Positions 61,291-64,000 of a stretch of DNA of 64,000 nucleotides are shown here, in pieces; the first letter of the stretch is position 1, and each line of letters starts with the position of its first letter. A program made the translations under genes and the position numbers. The DNA comes from Datnioides undecimradiatus (lineage: Eukaryota; Chordata; Actinopteri; Lobotiformes; Datnioididae): the NCBI GenBank assembly GCA_008933995.1, contig WARS01000030.1, positions 7,113,304 through 7,177,303 on the forward strand, in the 5' to 3' direction. Under the pieces are notes generated by a model. It was not told the origin of the DNA and did not search any database. It worked only from the letters and a program-made list of their open reading frames with translations.

Positions 61291-63294
61291 ATGCAACATC
61301 AGGTGAGCAGGTTAACTTTGTCACTCTAGCAGCCATGTTTAGTAGTAGAACTTTTCAGAAAGGGCAGCCTTTGCTTGGCATTAATTATGGTGAATTCTTA
61401 GAAGATCACTTGCCACAAGGTAGAAAATGCCCATGAAGAAAATTTTAGACCAGATTCTCTGACCTCTACTGAAAAGATAACCTGCAAATGTCACAGCAAA
61501 ATAATGAGGATTAGTAAATAAATACAAAAACACAGCTATGTATCTGTCATAGAAACATGATTTTTTTCTCTCCATCCTGTTCTGATCTGACAGTTGATGT
61601 CATGGAGTGTACATTTAAGTGTGCCTGCACATTTTTTGTACATTTTTGGGGGATTTCAACAAGCAGTATGGAAATGTATCCAATAGGCTTTTGTGAATAA
61701 CAGCAGTGATGTGGGACTAAATGCAGAATAATCGATGTTATATTGCCATTGCAGATTTCAAGGATGATTTCCCAGGCGTCCCTGCTGTGGGCTCTCTGCT
61801 GCCTACTGGTAATGCCAGGTTTGTAAAATGAATGTAATTATTATTTTACATGTAACCTTCATGTGTGAGTTTTAACCTGGCCAATTAAAAGTTTAGGGAT
61901 TACATTCTTGGGTTGAATGTGTCCTTTAGTTGTATAAGTGTTGTATACTGTTTTGTGTAAGCATCCCTGATATTCTCTGCATCCGTTCAGGTTTAATCGA
62001 AGCAACATCGTTGGTAAAAGTAAAGAATCCTGGAGGTACGTAATCTGCCACCTTCTTTCAGATTGTAATCTCATAAAAGACTATTTGTTAACAAGGCACA
62101 GAAAGTAGTGAACATAGACAAAGTGTGAAAAATTAAGTTATCATCTGAGGGCTGAATAGTACCCAAGTACCACTAAGTCTATTCATAGAAATATTAGCTG
62201 GAAATGAATACAACAGTTGTATGTTTGTATGTTGATGTAAAAAAATAGATGCGAACCATTTGGTTTTTATTCAATTTTAATCATACAATCATTACAATAG
62301 GTTTAAGTTTCCTTTATAATTCCTGATCTGTTGGTCTTCCACAGCCAATTCTGTCAGCATTGGCTCTGCTCAGGCACATGATTTCTTGACTAATTCACGA
62401 CCTAAGAGGAACACTGACCCAAAGTGGTACAGAGGCACTCCTGATTTTCAGTCCTATTACCGCTTCTACAACAGCATTGGACACATTGAAGGAGTAAGTT
62501 GTGGCTGATAAAAGATTCTTAAATATATGTTTTACCTATCAACTAACACATTTCCTTTCTGATACGATTCTCTCTCTCTCAATCAGATCTATGAGATTGA
62601 CAGGATCAGAATGTTGTATCAGCAGATGCGTCACTTGGAGCTGATCTACGGTCCAGATGCTTCCAGTTACCAAAATGTCATGGGTGTGCTCACTACCACT
62701 GCAGCGCCAACTACTACCACTCAGCCTCCTCCACCTCCCACCACCCCTGCTCCTACACAAGACCCTCTGGAGAATGCTCAGAGGATCTATCTGTGTAACC
62801 CTAAAGATCTACTGTGCAAACCTCAGATTGTCTACCTGCCAACAGGGGCTGTTCCAGTACTGTGTGACCCACGACTCAACCCCGCCTGCAGGCCCAAAAC
62901 AGGAGGAGGAGAGGAGATAAAAGCTGCTGCTCCACCCCAACCACCTCCTGCTCCTCCTGTGCCCAAAAAGTCTGTCCCACCGCCCCCTGCTCCCAAAAAG
63001 TCTGTCCCACCCCCCCCCCTTGTCATCACTGTAAAAGGTATGGAGTATGACTGTGACCCATACTGGGATCCTGACTGCCTCATCGATCACCCTCCTCGGC
63101 CTATCCAGGAAACAACCGCCCCGGAGGCACCGGCTAAAGAGAAAGTGGTGAAAGAGGAAGAGGTCAAAGCTGAGGAAAGTATTCCTTCAGCGCCAGCCAC
63201 TGAGAAAACCCTCACCCCTTATTTTGACCCTTATGATTTCAAACGTGACCTTTATGACCCCTTCCGTTATGCTGATCCAGCTCCTGAACAGTAA
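61291..63294 (+). CDS. Actinodin, structural protein of fin actinotrichia
   Basis: Actinodins are secreted fibre components of actinotrichia, the collagen-like rods supporting the fin fold; the family is known from fish and absent from tetrapods. Exons: 61291-61302, 61755-61818, 61991-62035, 62345-62493, 62587-63294. The ATG at 61291 is in frame with a second ATG at 61764, giving 325 or 318 aa. Residues counted from the second Met: signal peptide 1 to about 20 ([14 protein letters not shown]), furin-type site RPKR at 52-55, conserved core [20 protein letters not shown] then [20 protein letters not shown], Thr/Pro-rich linker, six cysteines (153, 160, 176, 184, 239, 247) in patterns such as [20 protein letters not shown] and [11 protein letters not shown], two PKKSVPPPP repeats, acidic Lys/Glu stretch, and a Tyr-Asp-Pro tail. 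The core matches my memory of zebrafish And1/And2; which paralogue is unclear. Confidence 0.88.
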
Positions 63295-63575
63295 AAAGTG
63301 CTTAAGAAATGATAACCTTCTGTGCAGGGAAAGACCACCACCTTTAATTACAAGGACAAACCAATGCAGGACCGTGAGCAACTTTGCATTAAAAACAAAA
63401 AGGAAACATCAACTCGTGCAAATCATGAAATGGTTAACATTACAGACATGAAAATAGTGCTCATACTCATACTCAAACCAAGCTGTAACTGTGTATGTTT
63501 GTATGAGTGTTCAAAAGAAATGTACAATGCATTTTTGAAGGGAATGAAAATAAAAAATATCAATAAAAATGGATT
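63295..63575 (+). other. Actinodin 3' untranslated region
   Basis: About 270 bases after the stop. AATAAA signals at 63549-63554 and 63562-63567. Confidence 0.6.
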
Positions 63576-64000
63576 ATGATAATAAGCATGTGTGATTTTA
63601 TATTTCTTTTTGATGCGCCACTCTGTGGTATTTGGCACATGCAGGTCAAGTAATTTGCATTTAGGGGATTATTTTCTTGCATGTGGGGTATTTTTGCCTG
63701 CCATATTGAGAAATCCAAGAAGACGCATCGGTTTCCCTACTGTTGTCTAGATTTGAAAACAAAAATGTAAATTGCCTAATAACCAGCTTTTTTATTTTTA
63801 TTTTTTATTGGACAGCTGCAATTAGTAGTTACTTTGAAGATTATGATTATGATTTTTCTTAAAGCTCATAAAATGTGAAGAAATATTCTTGACTTAATAT
63901 TAATCATAAAAATACATCTTCCATCATGATCATCATCACCTTATATTATAAATAATTAGCATATAATTTTGATACTTTAAGTGACTTACTGTCCTCTCCA
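63576..64000. other. Downstream flank, no feature seen
   Basis: AT-rich sequence to the window end with no recognisable exon or RNA gene. Confidence 0.5.

Noticed and set aside
62809-63090. Glycine-rich minus-strand frames over the actinodin last exon
   Set aside because: Antisense of the proline-rich repeats; the plus strand gives a clear actinodin.

Overview
The window is vertebrate nuclear DNA and almost certainly from a ray-finned (teleost) fish. It holds compact intron-containing genes, degenerate dispersed repeats of a type I recognise from teleost genomes, and an actinodin gene, a family found in fish and lost in tetrapods. There are no bacterial-style operons, phage, CRISPR arrays or intact transposons. 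All protein genes except the last exon of nmnat3 were rebuilt exon by exon. Each assembled reading frame closes without a stop and every intron used is GT-AG.

Layout, left to right. 1-2024 is the 3' end of nmnat3 (+), with the terminal coding exon at 1609-2024. 3995-7126 is rbp1 (+, 4 exons, 134 aa). 11017-12757 is rbp2 (+, 4 exons, 135 aa). 13999-20388 is copb2 (+, 22 coding exons, 935 aa). 22206-35117 is dvl3 (+, 15 coding exons, 684 aa). 36.7-49.5 kb is ap2m1 (+, a non-coding first exon plus 10 constitutive coding exons, 434 aa, with a conserved 6-nt microexon giving 436 aa). 52437-55691 is pcyt1a (-, 8 coding exons, 370 aa), convergent with ap2m1, with its promoter near 57.8-58.1 kb. 61291-63294 is an actinodin gene (+, 318-325 aa).

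The genes are ordinary cell-biology genes, not one pathway: NAD synthesis (nmnat3), intracellular retinoid carriage (rbp1, rbp2), COPI coat (copb2), Wnt signalling (dvl3), clathrin adaptor AP-2 (ap2m1), phosphatidylcholine synthesis (pcyt1a) and fin actinotrichia (actinodin). The order nmnat3-rbp1-rbp2-copb2 and the pair dvl3-ap2m1 match neighbourhoods known on human chromosome 3 (3q23 and 3q27), with pcyt1a at human 3q29, so this is a conserved synteny block.

The most interesting material is in ap2m1. Besides the known 6-nt microexon there are two further tiny candidate cassette exons (6 nt and 18 nt). Each has a strong pyrimidine tract, canonical splice sites and exact phase compatibility. 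The ap2m1 leader also carries a five-codon upstream ORF ending 12 nt before the start codon. Both retinol-binding proteins carry His where human CRBP I and II have the ligand-contacting Gln108. The actinodin gene has a furin-type site and a paired-cysteine/proline-rich C-terminus, and may start in either of two exons. Species and teleost-duplicate (a/b) assignments cannot be made from the sequence alone.
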